From Brevundimonas fluminis (lineage in GTDB: Bacteria; Pseudomonadota; Alphaproteobacteria; Caulobacterales; Caulobacteraceae): a stretch of 64,000 bases of DNA. Below the pieces are notes generated by a model. That model was not told the DNA's origin, made no database searches, and saw only the letters and a program-made list of their open reading frames with translations. Of this stretch, positions 33,059 through 46,364 are shown piece after piece; positions within the stretch are counted from its first letter, which is position 1; each line of letters opens with the position of its first letter. Made by a program: the position numbers and the translations under genes. The stretch spans positions 620,001 through 684,000 of the forward strand of contig NZ_RQWJ01000002.1 in NCBI RefSeq assembly GCF_003934285.1, given 5' to 3'.

Positions 33059-33973
33059 TCACATCGAGGCAGGCGGTGGCAGGGTGCCCATCACGGCGAC
33101 GACCGCCAGGAGCATCGCGCCCGCCGCCGTTTCGAGGACGACGCTGCGACGCAGGCTCAGGATGACGGGTCCGGGGTCTTCGTTTTTCGCGAGCGCGGAC
33201 CCCAGCGCCGGGACGTGTCGGTAGCGATTGTCGGCCGCCAGGACGGCCATCCACCCGAACAGCAGCAGCTTGACCACCAGCAGAGCGACATAGGCCCCGG
33301 CGCCGAACGCCTCTGGACTCGGAGGCCCGACCAGGAACGCGGTGTTGACGAGCCCGCTGACGACCAACAGGCCGACCGCTGCGGTGCCGATCCCGGAGAA
33401 CCCGGCCAAGGCGCGGTGGATCGCCGGATCGTCCGACACCGATCGACGCGTCAGCAGGCATACGAAGGCGGCGAGCGCGCCCAGCCAGACCGACGCCGCT
33501 AGGGCATGGACGAGGTCGGCCCCCAGATGCAGCCAGCGCCCCGCGCCTTCGGTCGCCGCGCCATGCCCGGTCCAGGCGAAGCTCGCCGTGACGATTGCTC
33601 CGAGCACGCCCGCCAGCAGCCAGAGGGCGCGTGTGGGCCGCAGGATCAGGACCAAACCGAGAGCCACGATGCCCGCGATCGTCCGCACGACGTAAGCCTT
33701 GCCCAGGGCCGTGCCGGTGATCATGAACGACAAGGAAGAGGGCTTGAGCGCCTCGCTCAACGATCCCGCCATCACGGCAGTCTGAGCGGTCAGGCCCGCC
33801 AAGGACCCGACAGTGACGACCACCGCCGCCGCGATCAACGTCGGCCGCAGCCAGTTCAGGGCGAGCCGATCCGCACTGCGCAAGCCGTAGATGAGGAACA
33901 GCGGCACGCCCATGAGGACGACCGCGCCGACATACTGAAGCCAGCGCAGGGCGATGACTGCGAGGTCGAGCAC
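33059..33973 (-). CDS. copD: copper-resistance membrane protein CopD
   Basis: 304 aa with eight membrane helices. Characteristic 'GSLAGLTAQTAVM', 'SFAWTGHGAA' and 'DLVHALAASVWLGAL' contain conserved His that bind copper in the CopD family. It moves copper into the cytoplasm or across the inner membrane, with CopC as periplasmic partner. Three bases downstream of copC and transcribed with it. Confidence 0.9.
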   Translation of the reverse strand: MLDLAVIALRWLQYVGAVVLMGVPLFLIYGLRSADRLALNWLRPTLIAAAVVVTVGSLAGLTAQTAVMAGSLSEALKPSSLSFMITGTALGKAYVVRTIAGIVALGLVLILRPTRALWLLAGVLGAIVTASFAWTGHGAATEGAGRWLHLGADLVHALAASVWLGALAAFVCLLTRRSVSDDPAIHRALAGFSGIGTAAVGLLVVSGLVNTAFLVGPPSPEAFGAGAYVALLVVKLLLFGWMAVLAADNRYRHVPALGSALAKNEDPGPVILSLRRSVVLETAAGAMLLAVVAVMGTLPPPASM

Positions 33974-33976
33974 CGC

Positions 33977-34339
33977 CTATCGCACCGTAAAGCTGTAGGT
34001 CCCGGTCATGCGGTGGCCGTCGCTGGACGCGATGCGCCACTCGACGCGATAGACGCCGGCCGCGAGCGGGCGTGTCATGGTTCCGGTCAGCGTCTTGCCG
34101 TCCTCGGACGCCGCGACCCGGATCGCGACCTTCTCGCCCGCCGCATTTACCACGTCGAAGCTGGAGAAGGCGGGCACGCTGCGCTCGCTGAAGGTCAGGC
34201 TGACCGTCCGCGTCGGGGCGATGATGGAGTTCGCCGCCGGGTTCGAGCTTACCAAGCGAGCGTGGGCGGAGGCTGGCCCAGCGGCGAGCGCCACGGCGGC
34301 GACGACCGCGACGAACGGGGCGGGGTGGAAGGGACGCAT
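33977..34339 (-). CDS. copC: periplasmic copper-binding protein CopC
   Basis: 120 aa. Signal peptide ends 'AAGPASA', leaving mature 'HARLVSSNPAA', where the N-terminal His is the Cu(II) ligand of CopC/LPMO-like domains. The domain ends 'SSDGHRMTGTYSFTVR', with the second conserved His. It precedes copD. An ECF promoter (34382-34409) lies 40-70 bases upstream. Confidence 0.92.
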   Translation of the reverse strand: MRPFHPAPFVAVVAAVALAAGPASAHARLVSSNPAANSIIAPTRTVSLTFSERSVPAFSSFDVVNAAGEKVAIRVAASEDGKTLTGTMTRPLAAGVYRVEWRIASSDGHRMTGTYSFTVR

Positions 34340-34381
34340 ACTCAGTCTCCAGACATTTGGCCGTTTCCGACCTTCGGCTGA

Positions 34382-34409
34382 TCTACGCGCGCTGGGCGCG
34401 TTTCCCTCA
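34382..34409 (-). promoter_or_regulatory. ECF-type promoter of copC-copD
   Basis: Minus strand TGAGGG (34404-34409), 16 bp, CGTAGA (34382-34387), a third exact copy of the cnrYXH-like promoter motif. A transcript would start near 34375, about 36 bases before the copC ATG. Confidence 0.72.
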
Positions 34410-34436
34410 TTCTCACTGGCACCATTGCCTGCGCGC

Positions 34437-34628
34437 TCATCCTATTGAATAGCCCGCGCGCTCAATGACTTCCCTGACGCGAGCCGCATCGACGTCGCCT
34501 TCGATGCGCACGGTGCCGCTCGCGATCTCGACCTCCGTGCGCGCCGTCGGCACCACTTCCAGAACGGCCGCTTTCACCGTTGCGACGCAGTGACCGCAGG
34601 TCATCCCATGGACTTTCAACTCAACCAT
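34437..34628 (-). CDS. copper chaperone / HMA-domain protein (CopZ-like)
   Basis: 63 aa from the ATG at 34628. The heavy-metal motif 'GMTCGHCVATV' (residues 8-18) is followed by a ferredoxin-like fold ('ARTEVEIASGTVRIEGDVDA'). It binds Cu(I) with its CxxC pair and passes it to transporters. Its CueR-type operator is directly upstream. Confidence 0.92.
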   Translation of the reverse strand: MVELKVHGMTCGHCVATVKAAVLEVVPTARTEVEIASGTVRIEGDVDAARVREVIERAGYSIG

Positions 34629-34657
34629 CGTCGTCGCCTTTTCACTCGACGACGACA

Positions 34658-34688
34658 CAGGTGGGGTCTCCCCCCATGGGAAGGTCAA
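34658..34688 (-). promoter_or_regulatory. CueR-type operator for the copper chaperone
   Basis: Minus strand TTGACC (34683-34688), 19 bp (CTTCCC and GGGAGA imperfect dyad), CACCTG (34658-34663). It shares 'TTGACCTTCCCA' and the over-long spacer with the cop operon operator at 29451. Confidence 0.6.
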
Positions 34689-34752
34689 GGGCGGATGATC
34701 GACGTTGCCGAACACAGCCCGAGCGGTTACACGGACCGAAGGAGCGTCGATC

Positions 34753-35157
34753 TTGCCGCAAGCCTTCCGCATCTTTTGCATCTGCCTCAGCGTCGCCCTT
34801 CTGGCGGTGTTGAACGTGCATGCCCTGGCGGAGACGCAACACGCCGCCGGCCACGGCGCCGGCTGGCCGCCTGTGTCGTTGACGTCCGTCGATGACAACC
34901 ACGGTGTTCATGTGCATGTCGCGCCGGCCGAGGCTTCAGATGAAGACCCGGAGACGGACGGCGATCAACAACCCATCGGGCACCATCACCACAGCGGCGG
35001 TGATCCGCACGCCGCGATCCCGACGCTTTCGCGGTCTCCGGTTCATGTTCTCGCCTTGGCGGCCGACCCGCTGACGCCCGGCGCGGATCACGCCTTGGTT
35101 GGCTGGGACCGAGAAGGCCCGGAAGACCCTCCGAAACGGACGCTGACGGTTATCTGA
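34753..35157 (+). CDS. secreted His-rich protein at head of czc operon
   Basis: 134 aa from TTG at 34753 with GAAGGAG eight bases before. A hydrophobic signal (FCICLSVALLAVLNVHALA) is followed by a His-rich mature region ('HGVHVHV', 'GHHHHSGGDPHAA'). No domain recognised. Proteins like this often precede czcC and could bind zinc or copper in the periplasm. It is divergent from the chaperone gene and 46 bases upstream of the outer-membrane component. Confidence 0.7.
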   Translation: MPQAFRIFCICLSVALLAVLNVHALAETQHAAGHGAGWPPVSLTSVDDNHGVHVHVAPAEASDEDPETDGDQQPIGHHHHSGGDPHAAIPTLSRSPVHVLALAADPLTPGADHALVGWDREGPEDPPKRTLTVI

Positions 35158-35203
35158 ACCGGCGCGGCCGAGCGGTCGCGCGCGCCCTTTTTCGGAGATT
35201 TCC

Positions 35204-36519
35204 TTGAGACACCCAACCGCCGGCTTGGCCGGACGGCGGGCGCGAGCCGCGATGGCATCCGCGCTCGCCCTTACCGCAGGCCTTGGCCTGCCCTGCGGCA
35301 TGGCCTTGGCCCAGAACGCCGCGACCGCCGAGGCGCCGCTTCCGACGCTGACGCTGCCGGACGCGCTCGCCCGCGCGGCCCAGGCTGACCCGAGCATCGC
35401 CGGAGCGGACGCCCGCTCCCGTGCAGCCGAGGCCGGCGTCCGTCAGGCCGATGTGCGCACCAACCCCCGTCTCGGCGTCGCGGTCGAGAACCTGCCGACA
35501 GTCGGCGGCGGCGGACTGATCGACCGCACCGAGGTGCGCGTGACATATTCCCAAGAGTGGGAGCGCGGCGGGGATCGCGTCGCCCGCACGGGCCGGGCTC
35601 GCAGCGAAGCCGATCTGGTCGCGGCGGAAGCGCGGGTGAAGCGGCTGGACCGCCTGGAGCAGGCGCAGCTCGCCTACATCGAAGTGCTGATCGCCGAGGC
35701 CGAACTGGACGTCGCACGGCAACGGCTTGCCTTAGCGGAGCGGGTTCAGGCCGAGACCTCACGCCGGGTAGCGGCGGCGCGCGATCCCCTTTTCGCAGGG
35801 TCGCGGGCGGAGGCGGAGTTGGTCGAGGCCCAGATCGATCTGGACCAGGCGGAGACGAGGCTGCGCGTCGCCCGCATCGCCTTGGCGAAGTTCTGGGACG
35901 GCACGGTGGACTTCTCCATCCCGTCGGCCCTGTTTTACGACACTTCCGCCTCGCGGCTGCCTGTCGGCGACATCGCCCAGGCAGACCTGCTCGTGTTCCA
36001 TGCGCGGCGCGATCTGGCGGCGGCGGACGCCGCCGTCCAGCGCGCCGCCGCCGTGCCCAACGCCACGGTCGACGTCGGCCTGCGGCACGACTGGGATACG
36101 GGGGGCGTCGGCCTGGTGATCGGCGGATCGATCCCGCTTCAGCGTTACGACCGCAACCAGGGCGCCATCGATCAGGCGGAGGCCCTGGCGACCGCCGCGA
36201 CGGCGGACCGAAATGCGTTCCGCTTGGAGAAGGACCGCGAGGTCGCTCGGCTTCAGGTCGACATCTCGGCCGGCGCCAGCGAGGCCAGACGCCTGCGCGA
36301 AGACGCCCTGCCGCTGGCCGAGCGCGCCGTCGCCGAGGTCGAGGCCGGCTTCGCCAGAGGCGGCTTCACCTACAACGACGTGGTCTCCGCCCACCGCTCC
36401 CTGCTCGATCTGCGGCTGCGGCTGGTCGAGGTCCTTTCCGAACTCCATCGAGACGTCGCGCGCCGTGACCGGCTGACCGGCGCCCACGATCCCCTCATCC
36501 TGCAATCGGAGGCGCGCCG

Positions 36520-36523
<4 letters not shown>
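35204..36523 (+). CDS. czcC: CzcC-like outer membrane factor (TolC family)
   Basis: 439 aa from a TTG start (GGAG nine bases upstream). A signal sequence is followed by two TolC-type repeat halves: 'ARAAQADPSIAGADARSRAAEAGVRQ' like and a second around 'GPARAEAELVEAQIDLDQAE'. The barrel strands contain 'NPRLGVAVENLP'. It forms the outer-membrane channel of the CzcCBA efflux complex. Its stop overlaps the next start. Confidence 0.85.
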
Positions 36524-41683
<5,160 letters not shown>

Positions 41684-41698
41684 CCGGAGACCTGACCC

Positions 41699-42313
41699 AT
41701 GTATAGCGCCGACAAGCCCGACGCCTCCGAACTGCCCTCGACCGGCCAATTGCTGAAATCCACCGGCATCGCCGCCGTGATCGCATCGGCCCTCCTCGTC
41801 ACCGTCGTCCTGCCGGCCGAATACGGCGTCGACCCCACCCGGATCGGCTCGGTTCTCGGCCTGACCGAAATGGGCCGCATAAAGATGCAGCTCGCCGCCG
41901 AGGCCGAAACGCAAGATGCGGGTCTGGCCGTGGCCGCGACTGCCCCAGCCGCCGTCACCACCACCGCCCCGGCCGAGACGACCTCTGCGACGAGCGGCCA
42001 GCGCTCGGATGAAACCGTCATCACCCTCGCCCCCGATCAGGGTGCCGAGATCAAGCTGGTGATGGCCGAGGGCGCACGCGTCCGCTTCACCTGGACCAGC
42101 AGCGGCGGTGCGATCAACTACGACACCCACGCCGACCGTCCCGGCACGCCCTACCACGGCTACGGCAAGGGCTCGGAACAGCGGGTCGAGGGCGAACTGG
42201 TCGCCGCCTTCGACGGCAGCCACGGCTGGTTCTGGCGCAACCGCACGGGTGAGCCGGTGACCATCACCCTGCGCACCGAGGGCGCGTATTCAGAGGTCAA
42301 ACGGGTGGTCTAG
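41699..42313 (+). CDS. single-pass membrane-anchored protein
   Basis: 204 aa. One helix 'GIAAVIASALLVTVVLPAEYG', then a Thr/Ala-rich linker and a periplasmic beta domain with 'EIKLVMAEGARVRFTW', 'YDTHADRPGTPYHGYGKG' and 'GSHGWFWRN'. Databases often call this 'transmembrane anchor protein' in Caulobacterales. The His-rich part may touch metal or the pump. It follows the HupE-like gene by 15 bases. Confidence 0.75.
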   Translation: MYSADKPDASELPSTGQLLKSTGIAAVIASALLVTVVLPAEYGVDPTRIGSVLGLTEMGRIKMQLAAEAETQDAGLAVAATAPAAVTTTAPAETTSATSGQRSDETVITLAPDQGAEIKLVMAEGARVRFTWTSSGGAINYDTHADRPGTPYHGYGKGSEQRVEGELVAAFDGSHGWFWRNRTGEPVTITLRTEGAYSEVKRVV

Positions 42314-42664
42314 ATGCTCTACTTCGTCCTGAAGGCGGCGATCTCCGGCGTGCTCATCGCTGCGATCTCGACCGTGTCCAAACGCTACCCCGGTTTCGGC
42401 GCGCTGATCGCGTCCCTGCCTCTGATCTCGGTGCTGGGGATGATCTGGCTTTGGCGTGACCGCCCGGACGCGGAGAATATGGCCCACCATGCCGTGGCGA
42501 CCTTCTGGTTCGTCCTGCCGTCCTTGCCGATGTTCCTCGTCACCCCGGCGCTTCTGAAGACGGGCTTCAATTTCTGGGCGGCCCTGATCGCGGGATGCCT
42601 GCTCACAATCGTCCTCTATAGCCTGATGATCTGGCTCGGACCGAGGTTCGGCCTGCGGCTGTGA
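42314..42664 (+). CDS. DUF3147 family membrane protein
   Basis: 116 aa with four helices; 'FVLKAAISGVLIAAISTVSKR' and 'ASLPLISVLGMIWLWRD' are family marks. It begins directly after the previous stop, last gene of the czc operon. Function unknown. Confidence 0.8.
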   Translation: MLYFVLKAAISGVLIAAISTVSKRYPGFGALIASLPLISVLGMIWLWRDRPDAENMAHHAVATFWFVLPSLPMFLVTPALLKTGFNFWAALIAGCLLTIVLYSLMIWLGPRFGLRL

Positions 42665-42741
42665 AAGCGAGCCCCAAGCCCAGCGATCGGCATCTCGAAC
42701 CGCCGAAGGCGGACATTCTGAATGTCGGAAACCATTCATCT

Positions 42742-44070
42742 TCAGAACTCTCCGTAAGCCGTCTCTAGTATCGTGAGGCGCCGCGGCAGGATGGCCTTGA
42801 TCGCCTCGTGAGCCTCCGTGTGAAAGTCGGGCGGCATTTCGCCGAGCGCTCGATCCGGCGCCGTCCGGACCGCCTCCATGATCTCGTCGATGACCCTGCG
42901 CATAAGCGACGGACCCAGCCCTCCGGCCTTGCCGCTTTCGATGAAATGCCGACCCACCACGTCGTCGATCCGATAGTGCGGCGTGGCCCCCACGCTCATG
43001 GCAAGTCGATATTCCCTGTGACGGATCTGCCTGCGATCGAACGCCGGCTGGGCGGTCAGCACGTCGTAGAAGGGCGTCAGTTCAAAACGCCCGCCCGGGC
43101 GCAGGAACAGGCTGAAGTTCTTGGCATGACCGTCCGTGGCTCCGATCAGCCAGAACAGGATCTGGCTCCGGAAGAAGGCTGCCCTGTCCCGTGCGGGGTC
43201 GTCCGCCTCCTGGAGACGCTCGAGGATCTGCAGCGTGCCGGGTCCCCCTCTGTCCTGATACTTCTGGCTGGAAGGGAAAGACAGCGCCTGGCACAGGTCT
43301 TCCTGCGGAAGGCGAAGCAGTCGGCCGTCCGCTCGCCAGGTGCGATCGAACCGTTCGACGACCAGGGCACGTCTGTCTCCGAACGTGGCGATTTCCGTCG
43401 TGGCCGTCTGCAGCCCGAAGGCGCGCATCAGCGCCAGACAGTAGTGTTCATTGTCGACGCTGTGGCTGAGATCGATCTCGCCTGAAGCCGTCGGAATCCG
43501 ACCGAGCTGGGGCTTGATGATGTGGGTGGTCGGCGTCGTCCCGACAGGTCGCTTCCATCGCCCCTCGTGGAACAGAAGAGCCGTCTTCTCCTGTGCCCCG
43601 GCGATGGAGATCCTGAAGCCCTCGTCGGGATTGATCCCCATGGGCGCCCGCGCAAGATTTGCGAGCAGGTGTTCGATTTCGGCGTCGCTGATGTCCTCCG
43701 CCCTGATGCCCCCAGAAACGTCAGCGTCGAGGCCGTCAGGCAGGAACTGCATCGCGCCGATGCAGTCTCGCCCGATCTGCTCCAGCAGACTGTAGGCGTC
43801 AGCCCCCTTCGCTCCGGTCTTCTCGGCCACCTGGCGGCGAACCGCCGGGCTGTCGGGCAGCAGGTTGTCGAATACGGCCGTCACCGCCGCGCCGCGCCGG
43901 GCGGACTTCTGGAGCGGCAGAGACAGGGACACCGGGAAGGCGTTCGACCAGTCGAGCCAGTCGCGATCGTACTGGAAACTTACGGCGCCGCCGGCATCCT
44001 TCTGCAGGTGGCCGACGAGACGACCGTTGATCAGGACATTGAGCGGGGGATGTGTCCTCGCTCGTCCCAT
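42742..44070 (-). CDS. hipA: HipA-type serine/threonine kinase toxin
   Basis: 442 aa. HipA N-terminal 'LINGRLVGHL...' and couple domain, then the kinase core: activation-loop-like 'ISIAGAQEKTALLF', catalytic 'GATDGHAKNFSLFL' and Mg-binding 'PFYDV'. Family toxins phosphorylate glutamyl-tRNA synthetase or related targets and cause persistence. Start overlaps the hipB stop by one base. Length is normal. Confidence 0.92.
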   Translation of the reverse strand: MGRARTHPPLNVLINGRLVGHLQKDAGGAVSFQYDRDWLDWSNAFPVSLSLPLQKSARRGAAVTAVFDNLLPDSPAVRRQVAEKTGAKGADAYSLLEQIGRDCIGAMQFLPDGLDADVSGGIRAEDISDAEIEHLLANLARAPMGINPDEGFRISIAGAQEKTALLFHEGRWKRPVGTTPTTHIIKPQLGRIPTASGEIDLSHSVDNEHYCLALMRAFGLQTATTEIATFGDRRALVVERFDRTWRADGRLLRLPQEDLCQALSFPSSQKYQDRGGPGTLQILERLQEADDPARDRAAFFRSQILFWLIGATDGHAKNFSLFLRPGGRFELTPFYDVLTAQPAFDRRQIRHREYRLAMSVGATPHYRIDDVVGRHFIESGKAGGLGPSLMRRVIDEIMEAVRTAPDRALGEMPPDFHTEAHEAIKAILPRRLTILETAYGEF

Positions 44071-44321
44071 CAGAAGAGGTCTGCGATGTCTTCAGACGAG
44101 CTCTTCGTCCGAGGCTGGATCGTCATCTCGAGGTCCAGGGCGGAAAGCACGGCGTAGATTGAGGACAGGCGGGTGCCCGGCTGGCCGCTTTCGAGCTTGG
44201 AGAGCATTTCCTGGCGCAGGCCCGCGAGGCCGGCCAGTTCGGTCTGGCTCAGACCCCGCTGCTTGCGATGTCGCTGGATCAGAACGCCCAGCTGTTTCGG
44301 CGATCGGGCAAACGCACTCAT
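44070..44321 (-). CDS. hipB: HipB-type antitoxin / XRE repressor
   Basis: 83 aa. HTH 'GLSQTELAGLAGLRQEMLSKLESGQPGTRLSSIY' in outline (XRE fold). AGGAGG five bases before its ATG. It represses its own operon and neutralises HipA. Two operators with one architecture (CGCATA-N9-TATGCG) precede it. Confidence 0.93.
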   Translation of the reverse strand: MSAFARSPKQLGVLIQRHRKQRGLSQTELAGLAGLRQEMLSKLESGQPGTRLSSIYAVLSALDLEMTIQPRTKSSSEDIADLF

Positions 44322-44344
44322 ATCGCACCTCCTATTCGGTATCG

Positions 44345-44373
44345 CGCATACCGGAAGTTTATGCGTTTTTCAA
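44345..44373 (-). promoter_or_regulatory. hipBA promoter with overlapping operator O1
   Basis: Minus strand: TTGAAA (-35, 44368-44373), 17 bp, TATGCG (-10, 44345-44350). The operator CGCATA-N9-TATGCG (44345-44365) covers the -10 and spacer, so HipB binding would block RNA polymerase. Confidence 0.75.
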
Positions 44374-44385
44374 CATATTTTTACT

Positions 44386-44432
44386 TTATGCGGTTTAGCG
44401 CATAATGATGGATTATGCGCTAAACCGCATAA
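44386..44432. repeat. perfect 21-bp inverted repeat holding operator O2
   Basis: Arms 44386-44406 and 44412-44432 are exact reverse complements with a 5-base spacer. The centre again reads CGCATA (44399-44404)-N9-TATGCG (44414-44419), like O1, and outer half-sites TATGCG/CGCATA flank it at 44387-44392 and 44426-44431. Confidence 0.9.
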
Positions 44433-44688
44433 GCTGACAGGCGGCCAGCGCCGTTGAGCGGAGTCGAAACTCCCGGGACACCCTCCGAAGTCGGAGGGCT
44501 GGGGCTCCGACGGGAACCATGAGCCTACTGCCCCACCAGCACATTTTCAGTGCAGGGCGTTTCGCCGAAGTTCGCGCTGTTTCAGTTCTTCTGCCCCACT
44601 AGCGCCCCACTAGCCCAGAAACGCAATGCGCGGACGGGCGAGAGGTCGCCCCGAACCTCGCTAGATGGCTGATTTTCTTGAAGAAAAA
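44433..44688. other. intergenic scar-like region beside tRNA-Val
   Basis: 256 bases with no gene. GCCCCACTAG is repeated in tandem at 44593-44602 and 44604-44613, with a related TGCCCCACCAG at 44529-44539. This pattern and the adjacent tRNA 3' end suggest an old attachment site; no integrase is in the window. Confidence 0.4.
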
Positions 44689-44763
<75 letters not shown>

Positions 44764-44868
44764 GCCGTGGCGGTTCCGGCGTCGCGCTGGGCGGCCCCGG
44801 AACGGGAAGGCGGGGTCCATAACCCGCCGGATCGCGGGCCGCAAGTCCCGCCCTTCGACCTATGGCCG

Positions 44869-45225
44869 TCAGGCGGCGATCATCTTCTCCACCTCGCCCA
44901 CCAGGTCGCGCAGGTGCACGGGCTTGGACAGAACCTTGGCCTGGGGCGTGGCCTGGGCGGCCGAAAGGGCGACCGCGGCGAAGCCGGTGATGAACATGAT
45001 GCGCAGGCCGGGCTGGCGCTGGGCGGCGACGCGGGCCACCTCGATGCCGTCGGCGCCGGGCATGACGATGTCGGTCAGAAGCAGGTCGTAGGGGCCGTGA
45101 TCGAGGGCGTCGATGGCGTCGTCGCCGTTCTCGCAGTCGACCACCGAATGGCCGGCCCGCTCCAGCGCGCGCGTCAGGAAGCCGCGCAGCGAGGAATCGT
45201 CTTCCGCCAGAAGAATGCGCGCCAT
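44869..45225 (-). CDS. cpdR: response regulator CpdR
   Basis: 118 aa, a lone receiver domain. Phospho-acceptor D52 in 'LLLTDIVMPG', acidic pair in 'LAEDD', Thr in 'MFITGFAAV' and Lys in 'VLSKPVHL'. Its length, 'MARILLAEDD' start and 'RDLVGEVEKM' end match Caulobacter CpdR, which when unphosphorylated delivers ClpXP to the pole and primes degradation of CtrA, PdeA and others. Phosphorylated by the CckA-ChpT pathway. Confidence 0.9.
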   Translation of the reverse strand: MARILLAEDDSSLRGFLTRALERAGHSVVDCENGDDAIDALDHGPYDLLLTDIVMPGADGIEVARVAAQRQPGLRIMFITGFAAVALSAAQATPQAKVLSKPVHLRDLVGEVEKMIAA

Positions 45226-45326
45226 GTGTGGTTCGTGGTCCCCGATTGAGCCCGCACTCTAGCCGCGCATCCGTAAACCGGCCATGAAAACCGGCGGATT
45301 CGCAGGGGGTTGGAAAGACGGCGACG

Positions 45327-46136
45327 ATGAATCAGGACGCGGGCGGACGAGGGGAGGGGCGGCCGGCGACGGCGTGGGTGTTCGCCTCTCCCCACTCGGG
45401 CGCCGCGGTTCCCGCCGACATGCGCGCCGCGCCGGGATTGTCCCGCCGCAGCCTGAGAAGCGCCGAGGACGCGCTGGTCGACCGCCTGATCGGGTCCGGC
45501 GCGGCCCGGGGGGCGGCCCTGTTGCTGGGCGGCGTCAGCCGCGCCTATGTGGACCTCAACCGCGGACCGGAGGAGCTGGATCCTCACCTGATCGAGGGGC
45601 TGGAACCCGGACGGCCGGTCTCGCCCCGGGCGGCGGCCGGGTACGGGGTGATCCCCAGGCTGTCGGGCGACGGACGGCCGCTGAACGGGGCGCGCCTGAC
45701 GCGGGCCGAGGCCGAGGCGCGGGTCGCGGCCTGGCACGCCCCCTATCACGCCCGGCTCACGGCGCTGATGGAGGCCGCGAAAGAGGCGCATGGTCGGGCG
45801 ATCCTGGTCGACTGGCACTCCATGCCGGCGTCGCGTGAGGCGGGCGCCCCGCAGGTGGTGATCGGCGACCGGCACGGCGAGGCGTGCGCGCCGGAGCTGA
45901 CGCGACGGCTCAAGGGTCTGTTCGAGGCCGAGGGTTGGCGCGTGGCGCTGAACGCCCCCTACGCCGGGGGGTGGTCGACGCAGCGGTGGGGTCGGCCGGG
46001 CGAGGGGTTCGAGGCGGTGCAGATCGAGCTGGACCGGGGGTTGTACCTGGACCCGGCCACCCTGCGGCCCGGTCCGGGCTGGGCCCGATGCAAGGCCGGG
46101 GTGGAGCGCGTGATCGCCGCCCTGCTGCCCGGATGA
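45327..46136 (+). CDS. N-formylglutamate amidohydrolase
   Basis: 269 aa. 'FASPHSGAAVPADM', 'YVDLNRGPEELDP', 'AWHAPYHARL' and 'LVDWHSMP' are the family metal-binding and substrate residues. It cleaves N-formyl-L-glutamate to formate and glutamate, the last step of one histidine-degradation route, though no hut genes are here. Divergent from cpdR, the same pairing as in Caulobacter as I recall. Confidence 0.88.
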   Translation: MNQDAGGRGEGRPATAWVFASPHSGAAVPADMRAAPGLSRRSLRSAEDALVDRLIGSGAARGAALLLGGVSRAYVDLNRGPEELDPHLIEGLEPGRPVSPRAAAGYGVIPRLSGDGRPLNGARLTRAEAEARVAAWHAPYHARLTALMEAAKEAHGRAILVDWHSMPASREAGAPQVVIGDRHGEACAPELTRRLKGLFEAEGWRVALNAPYAGGWSTQRWGRPGEGFEAVQIELDRGLYLDPATLRPGPGWARCKAGVERVIAALLPG

Positions 46137-46142
46137 AAAAAG

Positions 46143-46164
46143 GGCCGCGCCCGGGGGCGCGGCC
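46143..46164 (+). terminator. strong hairpin terminator
   Basis: GGCCGCGCCC pairs perfectly with GGGCGCGGCC around a two-base loop, A-rich on the 5' side (GAAAAAAG), 6 bases after the stop of the amidohydrolase. Confidence 0.75.
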
Positions 46165-46364
46165 TGAAAAGTCTATAGGGAGGAAACGCCCAGGAAGGGC
46201 ATGACGCCCGAAGGCGTCACGGTGAAGTTAGGTTGCAGTGCACAATCCGTCAAGGCGCAATCGTCTGGCGCGGATCACGACGAGTAACGCGTTTTCGGTG
46301 CGCCGTTTCGAGCTGTAACCGATTTCATGCGCGAAAATCGTTCCGGGGCGACGCGGTCGCCGCA

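Noticed and set aside
42712..42726. GACATT-CTG-AATGTC hairpin between convergent czc and hipA genes
   Set aside because: Six-base stem without a T-tract; too weak to call as a terminator.
44393..44425. dif-like (XerCD) site in the palindrome before hipB
   Set aside because: GCGCATAA...TTATGCGC resembles dif arms, but the centre is seven rather than six bases, both arms are identical, and the same CGCATA-N9-TATGCG unit lies on the hipBA promoter. An operator explains it better.
46201..46287. 28-residue open frame after an AGGAAGG-like sequence
   Set aside because: Very short, no recognisable composition and just beyond a terminator. GGAGGAAAC could be chance.
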